Source: JBNKFQ01 sp050289385 (GTDB taxonomy: Bacteria; Pseudomonadota; Gammaproteobacteria; Pseudomonadales; Porticoccaceae). Taken from it: 29,542 nt of DNA. Every line of letters begins with the position of its first letter. The stretch's first letter is position 1. The translations under genes and the position numbers were made by a program. The stretch covers positions 1 through 29,542 of the forward strand of contig JBNKFQ010000086.1 of NCBI GenBank assembly GCA_050289385.1, given 5' to 3'. The notes under the pieces are model-generated. The model saw nothing but the letters and a program-made list of their open reading frames with translations. It was not told the origin of the DNA and made no database searches. Below are positions 21,831 to 29,542 of this stretch, piece by piece.

Positions 21831-23791
21831 CTTCCCGCCTTTTTATATGTTTGTTCCTGAATACTTTTACCGAGCCTGGAAATTTGGCTTTGTATGGGCA
21901 ACTCAATATATGATGGATATTTACTGGAATGGTGGATAATGTTTTTAGCTGTTACCCACTCCTTTTCATCGTAATTATTGCCGCCAGTATTTAAATTTCG
22001 AACAAATCTGGGAAAATTACTGCTGGATATATCCAATCTGATACGGTGACCAGCATTAAACAAATTACTGGTATCATGCAAGTCTATATGCAGTTCATAG
22101 ACCTGATCTTCGGTCATAAGCACTGTTTTATTGTAGCCGTTTCTGTAACGAGCCCGTAATATCCCTTCCTGAACATTAAATGCGCGTCCATCAGGGTATA
22201 CATCCACCAACTTGGCAGTAAAGTCTGTATCACGAGCCGACGATGAAACATACAGCACAACTTTTATTGGGCCTGTAACTTCGACTGTTTTGTCCAGTGG
22301 CGCGGTCGAATACACCAACACATCCTGTCTTTGTTCCAGCGCAGTCTGATCAAAGGCACCATCCGTCCCTCCCAGGCTTGGCACCGGCGCAGCCGGGTCG
22401 TAAATATAATTGTCGGTTAGCTGTTTACCATGCGCCGGCTCAAGTTTAAGCATCCCCGAACTCAGAGAGCGGTTGGCGCTACCATCGCTGTGTAAATAAA
22501 ATTTTTGGTAACGTGTTTCAGGCAGGGGCCATTGCGATGCTGACCGCCATTGATTTGCGCCCATTAAAAAATAGCGCACTTTGGGCATATCGGTTACACC
22601 ATTGGCAATATCTTTAAGCCAATAATCGAACCAGTTCAGGTAAATCTGATAGTACGTGAGTCGAGTATCTCCCATGTCCCGATCGCCAACAGCAGACTTT
22701 TCAGACATGGCGGCCTCTGAGGCGCAATGACCAAACGGTGAAATAATGGCGAACTGATTATCACGTGCCCGTTGACTTTTCGCATTGCTGCGGAATAAAT
22801 TGAATAGAGCCAGAGTGTCCGTTGCACCATAGTCAAACCACGAATTGACGTGCAACGCCGGCACATTAAAAGCATCATTGTCATCGACATAATGATGGCG
22901 CTGCCAATAAGGGTCGGCCGGGCTGTGAGAGACCATATTTTCAAAGTCGGTGCGCGGCCCACCAAAGTGTTTAATGATATCGACCACAGGTAAATAATTA
23001 AACGCTTCTGCTGTATTGAGCTGAGAAGGCTCAGGATAATGTGCAAATTGACCGGATTGGCGACGGTACTGTTGATCACTCATCTCGGGCGGACGCTTGA
23101 TACGATCTTTTTGTCCCGCATACCAGAACCAGGGCAGCCCGGATTTCAGATCAAATACGCCACCGTCAAAGTAGCCAAACTGCCGATAATTGCCGCGATA
23201 AGATCCGGCAGCCGCCTGCGGTATTGCTGCCAGGTGGTTGGGATGACGCTCGGCGGCCAATTGAATCTGGTTTTCTCCCAGATAAGAACAACCATAAGTT
23301 CCAATTTTGCCGCTGGACCAGGGCTGGCTGGATAACCATTCAATGGCGTCGTAACCATCCTTGCGATCGGCGGCAGAAACCAGATACTCGCCTTCGGATT
23401 CATAGCGGCCACGCACATCCTGCACCGCAACAACATAACCCTGTGCAGCGAAAAAAAGTGCGATTACTGGCCCTTTTTCCTGATCACGAAAACGATTTTT
23501 ATTGTATGGTGTACGAATCAGGATGACTGGCAGAGGCTTGGTAATACCTTTCGGAGAATAAATATCCGTCGACAGACGAATGCCATCCCGCATCGGTACG
23601 AGAACACTTTTTTCCAGTTTGATATTGTGATGTCGAGGGTCTGGATAGGCTTCAGGAAAAGAAATGGAAGAATAAGTATCAATAAACTCATCAGGTGACT
23701 GCGAGCTATTTTCGCCCGCAGCAACAGCGCCAGATAAAATAATTAGTGCCCCGCAAACCAGGCCATTTATTTTTTTTGAAAATATCTTCAT
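21827..23791 (-). CDS. Exported CocE/NonD-family hydrolase (Xaa-Pro dipeptidyl-peptidase S15 type)
   Basis: The protein has 654 residues from the ATG at 23791. A signal peptide covers residues 1-25 (MKIFSKKINGLVCGALIILS, ending AVAA), so it acts outside the cytoplasm. The alpha/beta-hydrolase part has the nucleophile elbow GTYGCSYLG (Ser169). Asp320 is in SWFDYGATDT and His355 in SPFGHC, the expected catalytic triad of the S15/CocE group. A C-terminal jelly-roll domain (from about 430) includes DTDFTAKLVDVYPDGRAFNV and IRLDISSSNFPRF, typical of the family. Members cleave Xaa-Pro dipeptides, esters or acyl-amides, so the exact substrate is open. The start is chosen over an ATG five codons upstream because it begins the signal peptide. 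The gene lies 35 bp after the S9 peptidase gene and overlaps the permease start. Confidence 0.88.
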   Translation of the reverse strand: MKIFSKKINGLVCGALIILSGAVAAGENSSQSPDEFIDTYSSISFPEAYPDPRHHNIKLEKSVLVPMRDGIRLSTDIYSPKGITKPLPVILIRTPYNKNRFRDQEKGPVIALFFAAQGYVVAVQDVRGRYESEGEYLVSAADRKDGYDAIEWLSSQPWSSGKIGTYGCSYLGENQIQLAAERHPNHLAAIPQAAAGSYRGNYRQFGYFDGGVFDLKSGLPWFWYAGQKDRIKRPPEMSDQQYRRQSGQFAHYPEPSQLNTAEAFNYLPVVDIIKHFGGPRTDFENMVSHSPADPYWQRHHYVDDNDAFNVPALHVNSWFDYGATDTLALFNLFRSNAKSQRARDNQFAIISPFGHCASEAAMSEKSAVGDRDMGDTRLTYYQIYLNWFDYWLKDIANGVTDMPKVRYFLMGANQWRSASQWPLPETRYQKFYLHSDGSANRSLSSGMLKLEPAHGKQLTDNYIYDPAAPVPSLGGTDGAFDQTALEQRQDVLVYSTAPLDKTVEVTGPIKVVLYVSSSARDTDFTAKLVDVYPDGRAFNVQEGILRARYRNGYNKTVLMTEDQVYELHIDLHDTSNLFNAGHRIRLDISSSNFPRFVRNLNTGGNNYDEKEWVTAKNIIHHSSKYPSYIELPIQSQISRLGKSIQEQTYKKAGR

Positions 23792-23826
23792 CTGCCACCC
23801 AGACACAATTCCAGTGTTAACAAACC

Positions 23827-26319
23827 CTACGATAATTCAAACTCCGCTGGCGGTACCACACCGGCCAGGTGACGCAAAAGGTAATCCCAGATTCGCCGTG
23901 TCGCATATTTGGACTGGCCATGGCCATCGTTTGGCAACACCAACATATCAAAATCCTTGTTGGCTTTTTGCAATGCCCAAATCATATGAAACGTCAAACC
24001 TACCGGGTGCACATCGTCGAGCATACCGTGTACCAGCAAGAGTTTGCCGCGCAATTGGTCTGCGGCATCATATATCAAAGGTTTGGTATTCGACTCACCA
24101 TCACCGTAATCCGCAAAGGAAGCAGTCAAACGTATGTCTGCGCAGGTATTTGCGGCGATGCCCACTTTGTAAAAACCAGGAAACCCGAGCATTCCGATTA
24201 GCGCAGCCGGCGAATTGCCACCATGTACACCTACCCGGTTTACATCCATATACGGGTAGCGACGCGCGAGTTGTTTAATGCCCTCTACACAATCCACCTT
24301 GCTGAGGCTGGTACCCCAAAAAGGCGAAGAAGCCATGCCAAACTGTGTATCTCGTTCGTTGTCGAATGAATTATGGCGCAGCCCGTTACCACGGCTGCTG
24401 ATCATTACTACGACAAATCCCAGTTCCGCCATAGCCGCCGGAGTCAGGTACATCCAGTTGCCAGAATGACTGTTGGAGAATGAACCGATGGGCGTATAGT
24501 AATCGTCAGAAAAATCCAGCACCGGGTAAGAGCGCTGTGGCGAAAAACTTGAAGGCCGGAACACCACCCCATAAAGTTCGGTTTTACCATCTGCGGCAGT
24601 CAGGCTTACCGGCTCTGGCCACTGCCAGCCGTTTGGCAAGCCAGACACGTCTGCTTTTTCCAGTTCCATTACTACCTTGCCAGTGCGATCCAGCAGCAGA
24701 CTTACAGGCGATTGATCCACTCGCGATCGGGTGGTAACGACATATTCGCCCGTGGGTGAACCACCCCTGGCCTCAAAGTCGCCATATGAGAGACGACTAC
24801 GCTGATTGCAAACCACATACTCGTGATTGGTAGAGAGCACTGGTGTCAATTGCCCACTATCGATATTGACCCGGCAAATATCAGAATAGTAAGGGTTGCG
24901 GCCATCTATGCGATCCGCGGTCTGTATCCACAATTCTCGACGGACAACATCGAAATGGAGGACATTGCGAACCAGCCATTCACCCGAAGTTATCGCGTTT
25001 TTCAACTTACCAGTGGCAATGTCGTATAAATAGAGGTGTGCCCAGCCACTGCGTTCCGAAAACCAGACCACTTCCCTGCCCCCCGGTAGTGGCATCAGCA
25101 TGGGAGAAAGGTGTGAGAGCGGAACAAAGTTAAAGCGGGTATCACTGTGTTCTTCAATGACTACTCGAGTATTACCGGTGTCAGTATCGAACTCCACCAA
25201 CCGGGCCTCCAGGGCGCCGCGAGCCAAATCAATAAAGTAAGCATGTCGATTGTCTGGAGACCACCAACCGCGATGGGTGGAAAAATAGCCCTGATATGGT
25301 GGCCAGAATACCGGGCAGCCTCGGTAATCCGCCCGTTGCGATTTACCACTCTGTACATCAATGCTTAAAAACTGGTAGAGATCAATATACTCGTCGCCAG
25401 GTATTGCTATACGACGCTCGGGATTGATGATTTCTGGCCTCGGATCGTCAGTGTCCGGCGCATAACGCACCAGTGGTGGCCCCACTTTCACGTTGCGGGT
25501 GTCCACCTGTAAGGTAAACAATCTTTTGGAATCCGGAGACCACAGGCCCTGGAAAGTTTCCGGTTTTTCCTGTCGTCCGTAAGTGGTGGGCAAACTGGCA
25601 TATATATTAAAGCGTTCGCCGTCATCGGTCAGTTGGCGCTCTTCACCACTCTGCAAGTCCCGCACCCAGATGTTGTAATCGCGCATAAATGCCGCCGCAC
25701 GACCATTCGGAGAAACACTCCAGTTGTCGGGATACAGGTCTGTCTGTCGGCAGGTACGGTTGTTGTCGTCATATATCCATTTTTTGTTAAACGCCTCGAA
25801 AGTAATTCGAACAGGATCAAGGGTAATCTCAACATCCTTTATTGGCAGCTTAGCTGCAGCAACTGGTTCACCGCTCACTACGGCCAGACAATCAGCCAGC
25901 GCCCGGTGATCAAATGCCGCTGTATTGGTAACACGTTTGGCATCCACCAACCTGAAGCTGTGTCCGTCCTGCGCTTCGCGCATATACCAGAAACAGTCGC
26001 TTGCACCAACCCAGTGGGGGTATACGGTGGTGTTAAGGGCTACCTTGTCGGAATACATACCGTGAATCAGACGCTCGGCTCGCCGGTAGCGTTCCGCAAC
26101 TTCATCGTCTTTAACAGGACAGGAGGGAGCAGACTTTCCCTCCGCCCCGGACATGGATTCTGCAATCACCGAATCTGCAATCACTTTGGTGGTAGTAAAA
26201 CCGGCTCCCGCCAGCAGTGCGGTTCCGGTAGCCCCTTGTAGAAAACGTCGTCTGGAAACCGGCTCAGTTATCTGGTCATTTGTAGATATACTGGCAGCTG
26301 ATAGATCGGTTTTTGTCAT
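23827..26319 (-). CDS. Tat-exported S9-family (prolyl oligopeptidase / DPP-IV type) peptidase
   Basis: The protein has 830 residues from the ATG at 26319, which has AGGAG about 7 nt upstream. The N-terminus carries a twin-arginine signal SRRRFLQ (22-28) followed by GATGTALLAGAG, so export in folded form is expected. A beta-propeller (about 130-540) has repeated WSP-D and FSERSGW-type blades as in DPP-IV. A C-terminal alpha/beta-hydrolase domain follows. Its Asp (VHGMLDD, Asp768) and His (LPNDGHGQS, His800) are in place. The nucleophile elbow is unusual: it reads VGVHGGNSPAAL where S9 enzymes have GxSxGG, and an ungapped alignment puts Asn702 at the serine position with Ser703 next. Activity is therefore not certain. 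It is the first structural gene of the hydrolase-permease unit, downstream of a LuxR-type regulator. Confidence 0.87.
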   Translation of the reverse strand: MTKTDLSAASISTNDQITEPVSRRRFLQGATGTALLAGAGFTTTKVIADSVIAESMSGAEGKSAPSCPVKDDEVAERYRRAERLIHGMYSDKVALNTTVYPHWVGASDCFWYMREAQDGHSFRLVDAKRVTNTAAFDHRALADCLAVVSGEPVAAAKLPIKDVEITLDPVRITFEAFNKKWIYDDNNRTCRQTDLYPDNWSVSPNGRAAAFMRDYNIWVRDLQSGEERQLTDDGERFNIYASLPTTYGRQEKPETFQGLWSPDSKRLFTLQVDTRNVKVGPPLVRYAPDTDDPRPEIINPERRIAIPGDEYIDLYQFLSIDVQSGKSQRADYRGCPVFWPPYQGYFSTHRGWWSPDNRHAYFIDLARGALEARLVEFDTDTGNTRVVIEEHSDTRFNFVPLSHLSPMLMPLPGGREVVWFSERSGWAHLYLYDIATGKLKNAITSGEWLVRNVLHFDVVRRELWIQTADRIDGRNPYYSDICRVNIDSGQLTPVLSTNHEYVVCNQRSRLSYGDFEARGGSPTGEYVVTTRSRVDQSPVSLLLDRTGKVVMELEKADVSGLPNGWQWPEPVSLTAADGKTELYGVVFRPSSFSPQRSYPVLDFSDDYYTPIGSFSNSHSGNWMYLTPAAMAELGFVVVMISSRGNGLRHNSFDNERDTQFGMASSPFWGTSLSKVDCVEGIKQLARRYPYMDVNRVGVHGGNSPAALIGMLGFPGFYKVGIAANTCADIRLTASFADYGDGESNTKPLIYDAADQLRGKLLLVHGMLDDVHPVGLTFHMIWALQKANKDFDMLVLPNDGHGQSKYATRRIWDYLLRHLAGVVPPAEFELS

Positions 26320-26435
26320 GGGGTTCTCCTGCTGGCGCGGCAAATTGCGTCAATTACGATAACGGCAAGCTACGCATGATGATGATGGCCAGTTTTTATT
26401 TCGACCGTATCGGCGTTTGCCGAACAGATGGGAAA

Positions 26436-26441
26436 ATTATA
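26436..26441 (-). promoter_or_regulatory. Possible -10 box of the peptidase operon
   Basis: TATAAT on the minus strand is a perfect -10 hexamer in the 155-bp gap between the LuxR-type gene and the S9 peptidase gene. No clear -35 lies at the normal distance, which would suit an activator-dependent promoter. A small CGGC-GTTT-GCCG dyad (26411-26422) lies just downstream. The leader to the peptidase ATG would be about 110 nt. Confidence 0.4.
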
Positions 26442-26474
26442 CTCAGCAGTGGCGACTATGCTATATATCCAAGG

Positions 26475-27311
26475 TTATAGGAGCGCCCTTCGGGACAGGT
26501 AGTCCACCAATGGGTCGTTTGCACTATCGACTGCGGTGTGAAACAGCACATCTATAAACAGCGAAAATAGTTCCGTTTGCGAACTGACATTCAATTTGGA
26601 GTAAATGCTATTGCGGTGTAATTTGACTGTACCGGGAGAAATTCGCATTTGCTGAGCCGTAGATTTTGCCGAATGCCCTTTCAGCAAAAGGTGTAATACT
26701 TCACGCTCTTTTTCAGACAACCTGGATTTACCAAAATTGTTCATCGCACGCATAAACCGTTGGTTAGCGATACGGTTTTCGGGTGTTTGCTGTTTTTGGT
26801 TCTGCCAGTGCCGCAGCGCCAGGCTCTGCACAACCGGTTCAATATCTTCAAGTATTGAAAGCTCCTTGCCTGAAAACAGCTTTCGATCACTGGCTCGACC
26901 CAGAGTGATTGCAATCAGCGAATCCTTTGACAATTTTACAAAAATATTAACCTCATCGCGCAGTTCGCTAAATTTGTAATACGACTGATAGTACTCACTC
27001 TGCTTGAAGTGATCTGGAGAGAGTTGTTTTAACGTATATACACCGGATTCACCACCTTCAAGAAAAAACTGATAGAAAGGGTCAAGCAGATAAGGGCCAG
27101 CCAGATATTTATTTAAATCGTTATTTCTTTCATTCAATTTCTGATAAAAAATATCTGGCACCTCCTGACGGTGGTATCTGAAAACAATAAAACTGTCCAC
27201 CGGCACCAGTTCACAAATCGTATCCAGCACGAGCTGCGGGGCCTCCGGAGCTTGCTCCAGATTTAAAAGATCTACTACTCTTTGATTCCAGTCTCGGGAT
27301 CCGGAAATCAT
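26475..27311 (-). CDS. LuxR-family (GerE-type HTH) transcriptional regulator
   Basis: This 278-residue protein has a C-terminal LuxR/GerE helix-turn-helix at about 197-250 (RLSEKEREVLHLLLKGHSAK, then STAQQMRISPGTVKLHR). The N-terminal 190 residues are not a recognisable response-regulator receiver (no conserved phospho-Asp pattern seen). They look like a small-molecule-sensing domain of GAF or autoinducer-binding size. The ATG at 27311 has AGAGGA just upstream. It lies upstream of, and in the same direction as, the S9 peptidase, S15-type hydrolase and permease genes. It is the natural candidate activator of that unit and may also be partly co-transcribed with it. It is divergent from the methyltransferase gene with 346 bp between. 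The effector is unknown. Confidence 0.85.
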   Translation of the reverse strand: MISGSRDWNQRVVDLLNLEQAPEAPQLVLDTICELVPVDSFIVFRYHRQEVPDIFYQKLNERNNDLNKYLAGPYLLDPFYQFFLEGGESGVYTLKQLSPDHFKQSEYYQSYYKFSELRDEVNIFVKLSKDSLIAITLGRASDRKLFSGKELSILEDIEPVVQSLALRHWQNQKQQTPENRIANQRFMRAMNNFGKSRLSEKEREVLHLLLKGHSAKSTAQQMRISPGTVKLHRNSIYSKLNVSSQTELFSLFIDVLFHTAVDSANDPLVDYLSRRALL

Positions 27312-27657
27312 ATCTATCCTCTAACATCTACCCTTTGGGCAGCTTCCCGCCAACTCGCTCGCTACACAAACGTCAGTGTACAAACTTCAGCCCCGGTCGC
27401 GCCAGCCATATTCGGGCATTACCTCAGGGCCAGGCAAGACAGGCGATTCACCCGCACTCATGGCACGCCAACACCCTACAGCATAATTACCACGACTTGT
27501 CGCATTGCACTGCCACACTACCTGTCAAATGGTATACTTTCGGCCACGCCCTGATCACCCATTCATTCCACTAAAGGGCTCTCGTTACAGGGTCTCATAT
27601 CCTGCCTTTTCAAACCAACTAACGACACAAGCTTTGGAACAACAAGGAACTGAAATC
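27312..27657. other. Divergent intergenic region
   Basis: This 346-bp region between the LuxR-type regulator and the methyltransferase gene has no convincing gene. A frame on the plus strand extends upstream of the methyltransferase start to 27505. I reject it because the signal peptide begins at 27658. A TATACT at 27533-27538 is a possible -10 for the methyltransferase, without a good -35. I see no strong hairpin or repeat. Confidence 0.5.
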
Positions 27658-28425
27658 ATGAAAAACAAGATCATCAGACTAGCCAGTACTGTTGCCATAA
27701 CTGCCGCGCTGGCCATACCCGTTTGGGCAGGCGACTTTGATACTGTTGCCGAGAAACTGAAAACCGCTATGGCCTCTGATATAAGAACAGAGCAGGAAGT
27801 CGCCAGAGACAAAAACCGCCTACCGGTACAAACACTTGAATTCTTTGGGTTGCGGGACGACATGAAGATCGTTGAGCTGATCCCGGGAGGTGGCTGGTAT
27901 ACCAAGCTGTTGGCACCCGTGATGGCAGAAAACGGTGAATACTATGCTGCGATAGGTGCCGACCGTGCGGTAAAAGGCCTTGCCGGCAAACCGGGCTTCG
28001 ACAAGGTCAAAGTTACCGGCCAGCAAATTGGCTTTGAACAAAAGGAAAGCGCGCGCTTGTTAACCCTCACCAATGTTGATTTGGGTGTAAAGGGTATGGA
28101 TATGGTGCTGACTTTTCGCAACTACCACAACTTTGATGCCGAATCGCGCGCTGCCATGAACAAGGCTACGTACAACGCATTGAAACGCGGTGGTATTTAC
28201 GCGGTAGTCGACCATACTCGCCGCCACATGGAAGGCGATAACCCGGAAAATGCGCGACGTGTAGATCCGGTGATGGCCATTAAGGAGATCCAGGACGCGG
28301 GATTTGAACTGGTGGACTACTCTACCCTGCACTATCGGCCCGATGACGAACTGCGCTATGAAGTGGGACGCAAGACCGTAACAGGAAATACCGATCGCTG
28401 GACACTTAAATTTCGTAAAAAATAA
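27658..28425 (+). CDS. Predicted exported class I SAM-dependent methyltransferase (COG4798-like)
   Basis: The protein has 255 residues from an ATG with AAGGAA upstream. Residues 1-24 form a clear Sec signal peptide (MKNKIIRLASTVAITAALAI, ending VWA). The rest has a Rossmann-type methyltransferase motif I, IVELIPGGGWYTKLLAPVM (71-89). Later it has MVLTFRNYHNF (149-159) at the motif IV position, then YAVVDHTRRH and DAGFELVDYSTLHYRPDDEL. This matches a known group of proteobacterial putative methyltransferases that carry signal peptides. Their substrate is unknown, and the periplasm is not known to contain SAM, so the family's function is a puzzle. The gene stands alone, divergent from the LuxR-type regulator and convergent with the serine hydrolase gene. 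Confidence 0.82.
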   Translation: MKNKIIRLASTVAITAALAIPVWAGDFDTVAEKLKTAMASDIRTEQEVARDKNRLPVQTLEFFGLRDDMKIVELIPGGGWYTKLLAPVMAENGEYYAAIGADRAVKGLAGKPGFDKVKVTGQQIGFEQKESARLLTLTNVDLGVKGMDMVLTFRNYHNFDAESRAAMNKATYNALKRGGIYAVVDHTRRHMEGDNPENARRVDPVMAIKEIQDAGFELVDYSTLHYRPDDELRYEVGRKTVTGNTDRWTLKFRKK

Positions 28426-28434
28426 AATGAGCTG

Positions 28435-28466
28435 GCCTGCAAACAACACGTTTGGTGTTTGCAGGC
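28435..28466. terminator. Terminator hairpin between convergent genes
   Basis: GCCTGCAAACA (28435-28445) pairs with TGTTTGCAGGC (28456-28466), an 11-bp perfect stem with a 10-nt loop. On the minus strand it is followed by CAGCTCATTTTATTTTTTAC, a good T-rich tail, so it clearly ends the serine hydrolase transcript. It lies 10 bp after the methyltransferase stop and can serve that gene too, though the plus-strand T-run is about 20 nt away. Confidence 0.78.
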
Positions 28467-28482
28467 TCAGGCAACAAGGAAC

Positions 28483-29542
28483 TTATTGTTTTTTTAACTC
28501 AATCCAATAAGGCAGGTAGGTGCCCAGGCGATCGGGCATAGGCTTGGTCAGCGCTACCGCATAACCACTGAGCGATTCGCCGCGAAGCTTGAGTTTGAGA
28601 TCAATGTTATGCGGGAACAAACTGGCATCGTCCGTTTTAATCTGACCTTGCAGACCGCCGATATTCAATAAACCGTCTCTATCAATTTTTGCATTCCAGA
28701 TCGATTGCTCAACCCCCTTGCCGACGCGAACCTTAACCTCCTGGCTGCCACCAATTTTAACGGTGACTGGCACATTGCCCTGATAAGTTTCGATGGCACC
28801 CTGCCACACTCCACGCAGCCCGCTCTCTTCGGCATAGACTTTACGCTGTTGTTCACCGGGTTCCAGCAGCTCAATAATCTGTTTGGTTATACCACCGGTT
28901 ACCACGTGCCGACCGGAATTGGTTAACACCGCTATGGCAATGCCCTGTTCTGGCAGCATCGTCAACAGCGTGGATACGCCATCCATACCCCCGGCATGGC
29001 CAAAACTGGGGTGGCCAGCGGTTTCCTTGATATGCCAGGCGACACCGTATTCGTTTTTCTCCGGTTTATCACCAAAGCCCGACATTGAGGACGTCGGCTT
29101 TAACATCTCGTCGATATTCTTGTTAGACATAATCGACTTTTGCCCCGGCATCGGGTGCTTCAAAAAGAACGAGCCCATCCGTACCAGATCGTGGGCGCTG
29201 GCAAAGCTGGCAGCGGCACCGGGGTGGTCGAAGGCAAAAAATGGAATTGGCTCGCCGTTGGTGGAATAGCGCTGCGCTATCTGGCTGCTATCAAAATCTA
29301 CTGGCCTTTGCCCGCTGCTGTGTTTCATTCCCAGCGGCAGGAATACGTGTTCGCGCATAAAGTCGTTGTAACTTTGGCCAGATACTCGCTCAATAACATA
29401 GTTGATAAGGCCAAAAGCGAAGTTGGAGTATTGCCAGACTTCGCCGGGAGCATTTACCAGGTGGCCGTAGCGACGGATACTTTCATCCATCGGCGGTACC
29501 GGCACTCCCTTGTCATCGTATATCGGGTGGTATTGGGTGGGC
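28483..29542 (-). CDS. Serine beta-lactamase-like hydrolase / esterase (partial, N-terminus outside window)
   Basis: The frame is open to the window end, giving 353 residues without the N-terminus. A GTG at 29505 lies in mid-domain and is not the start. The beta-lactamase/transpeptidase-like fold (class C / EstB group) is shown by the second catalytic motif YSN in GEVWQYSNFAFGLINYVIER. The motif near the third position, FGHAGGMDG, has HAG replacing the KTG of true beta-lactamases, as in many esterases and D-aminopeptidases. The SxxK nucleophile motif must lie just outside the window. The last 110 residues form an extra beta-rich domain that occurs in related exported hydrolases. Substrate unknown. 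A resistance role is not implied. Confidence 0.85.
   Translation of the reverse strand, partial: PTQYHPIYDDKGVPVPPMDESIRRYGHLVNAPGEVWQYSNFAFGLINYVIERVSGQSYNDFMREHVFLPLGMKHSSGQRPVDFDSSQIAQRYSTNGEPIPFFAFDHPGAAASFASAHDLVRMGSFFLKHPMPGQKSIMSNKNIDEMLKPTSSMSGFGDKPEKNEYGVAWHIKETAGHPSFGHAGGMDGVSTLLTMLPEQGIAIAVLTNSGRHVVTGGITKQIIELLEPGEQQRKVYAEESGLRGVWQGAIETYQGNVPVTVKIGGSQEVKVRVGKGVEQSIWNAKIDRDGLLNIGGLQGQIKTDDASLFPHNIDLKLKLRGESLSGYAVALTKPMPDRLGTYLPYWIELKKQ

Noticed and set aside
25633..26241. 202-codon open frame on the plus strand
   Set aside because: It is antisense to the S9 peptidase, with no ribosome binding site or domain.
27505..27657. N-terminal extension of the methyltransferase
   Set aside because: The signal peptide and ribosome binding site place the start at 27658. 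The extension has no domain features.
28483..29542. Antibiotic-resistance beta-lactamase
   Set aside because: HAG replaces KTG and the extra C-terminal domain fits esterase or peptidase relatives. The N-terminal SxxK motif is outside the window.

Overview
The window looks like a piece of a marine-type gammaproteobacterial chromosome. This is inferred from three STN-domain TonB-dependent receptors with FecI/FecR regulators, a GcvA-type LysR regulator, the pxpABC operon, S9/S15 peptidases and a REP-associated-type Y1 transposase. No rRNA, tRNA, CRISPR array or phage module was seen. Nothing fixes the genus.

Layout. 1-2.6 kb: a cupin gene cut by the window edge and an MFS transporter on the minus strand, divergent from a LysR regulator. 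2.6-7.0 kb: cassette 1 (fecI-fecR-receptor, minus), with the C-terminal stump of another receptor just beyond it. 7.0-8.8 kb: an HUH/Y1 transposase gene flanked by short repeats that share a GACAGYCAT word. 8.8-13.3 kb: cassette 2 (minus, same gene order). 13.5-15.9 kb: pxpA-pxpB-pxpC, 5-oxoprolinase (minus). 16.0-20.3 kb: cassette 3 (fecI-fecR-receptor, plus). 20.4-27.3 kb: a minus-strand unit of LuxR-type regulator, Tat-exported S9 peptidase, exported CocE/S15 hydrolase and APC amino-acid permease. 27.7-28.4 kb: a predicted exported methyltransferase (plus). 28.5 kb to the end: a serine beta-lactamase-like hydrolase cut by the window edge.

The strongest signal not explained by the genes is a private promoter pair for each cell-surface-signalling cassette. 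In each cassette, one bipartite element lies upstream of the sigma gene and a matching copy lies upstream of the receptor gene. Within a cassette the two copies share both boxes and have exactly the same spacer length (10, 9 and 11 nt for cassettes 1, 2 and 3). Between cassettes the boxes differ. This is what three insulated, self-amplifying sigma/anti-sigma/receptor circuits would look like. All three sigma-anti-sigma gene pairs overlap at the stop/start, and all three FecR proteins keep the VLGT(E/K)F motif at which FecR-family proteins self-cleave.

How the genes may work together (inference): the receptors import unidentified ligands and signal their presence. The S9 and S15 enzymes could release small peptides, the APC carrier could take up amino acids, and PxpABC would recycle 5-oxoproline to glutamate. 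A role in peptide scavenging is plausible, but the ligands of the receptors cannot be read from the sequence.
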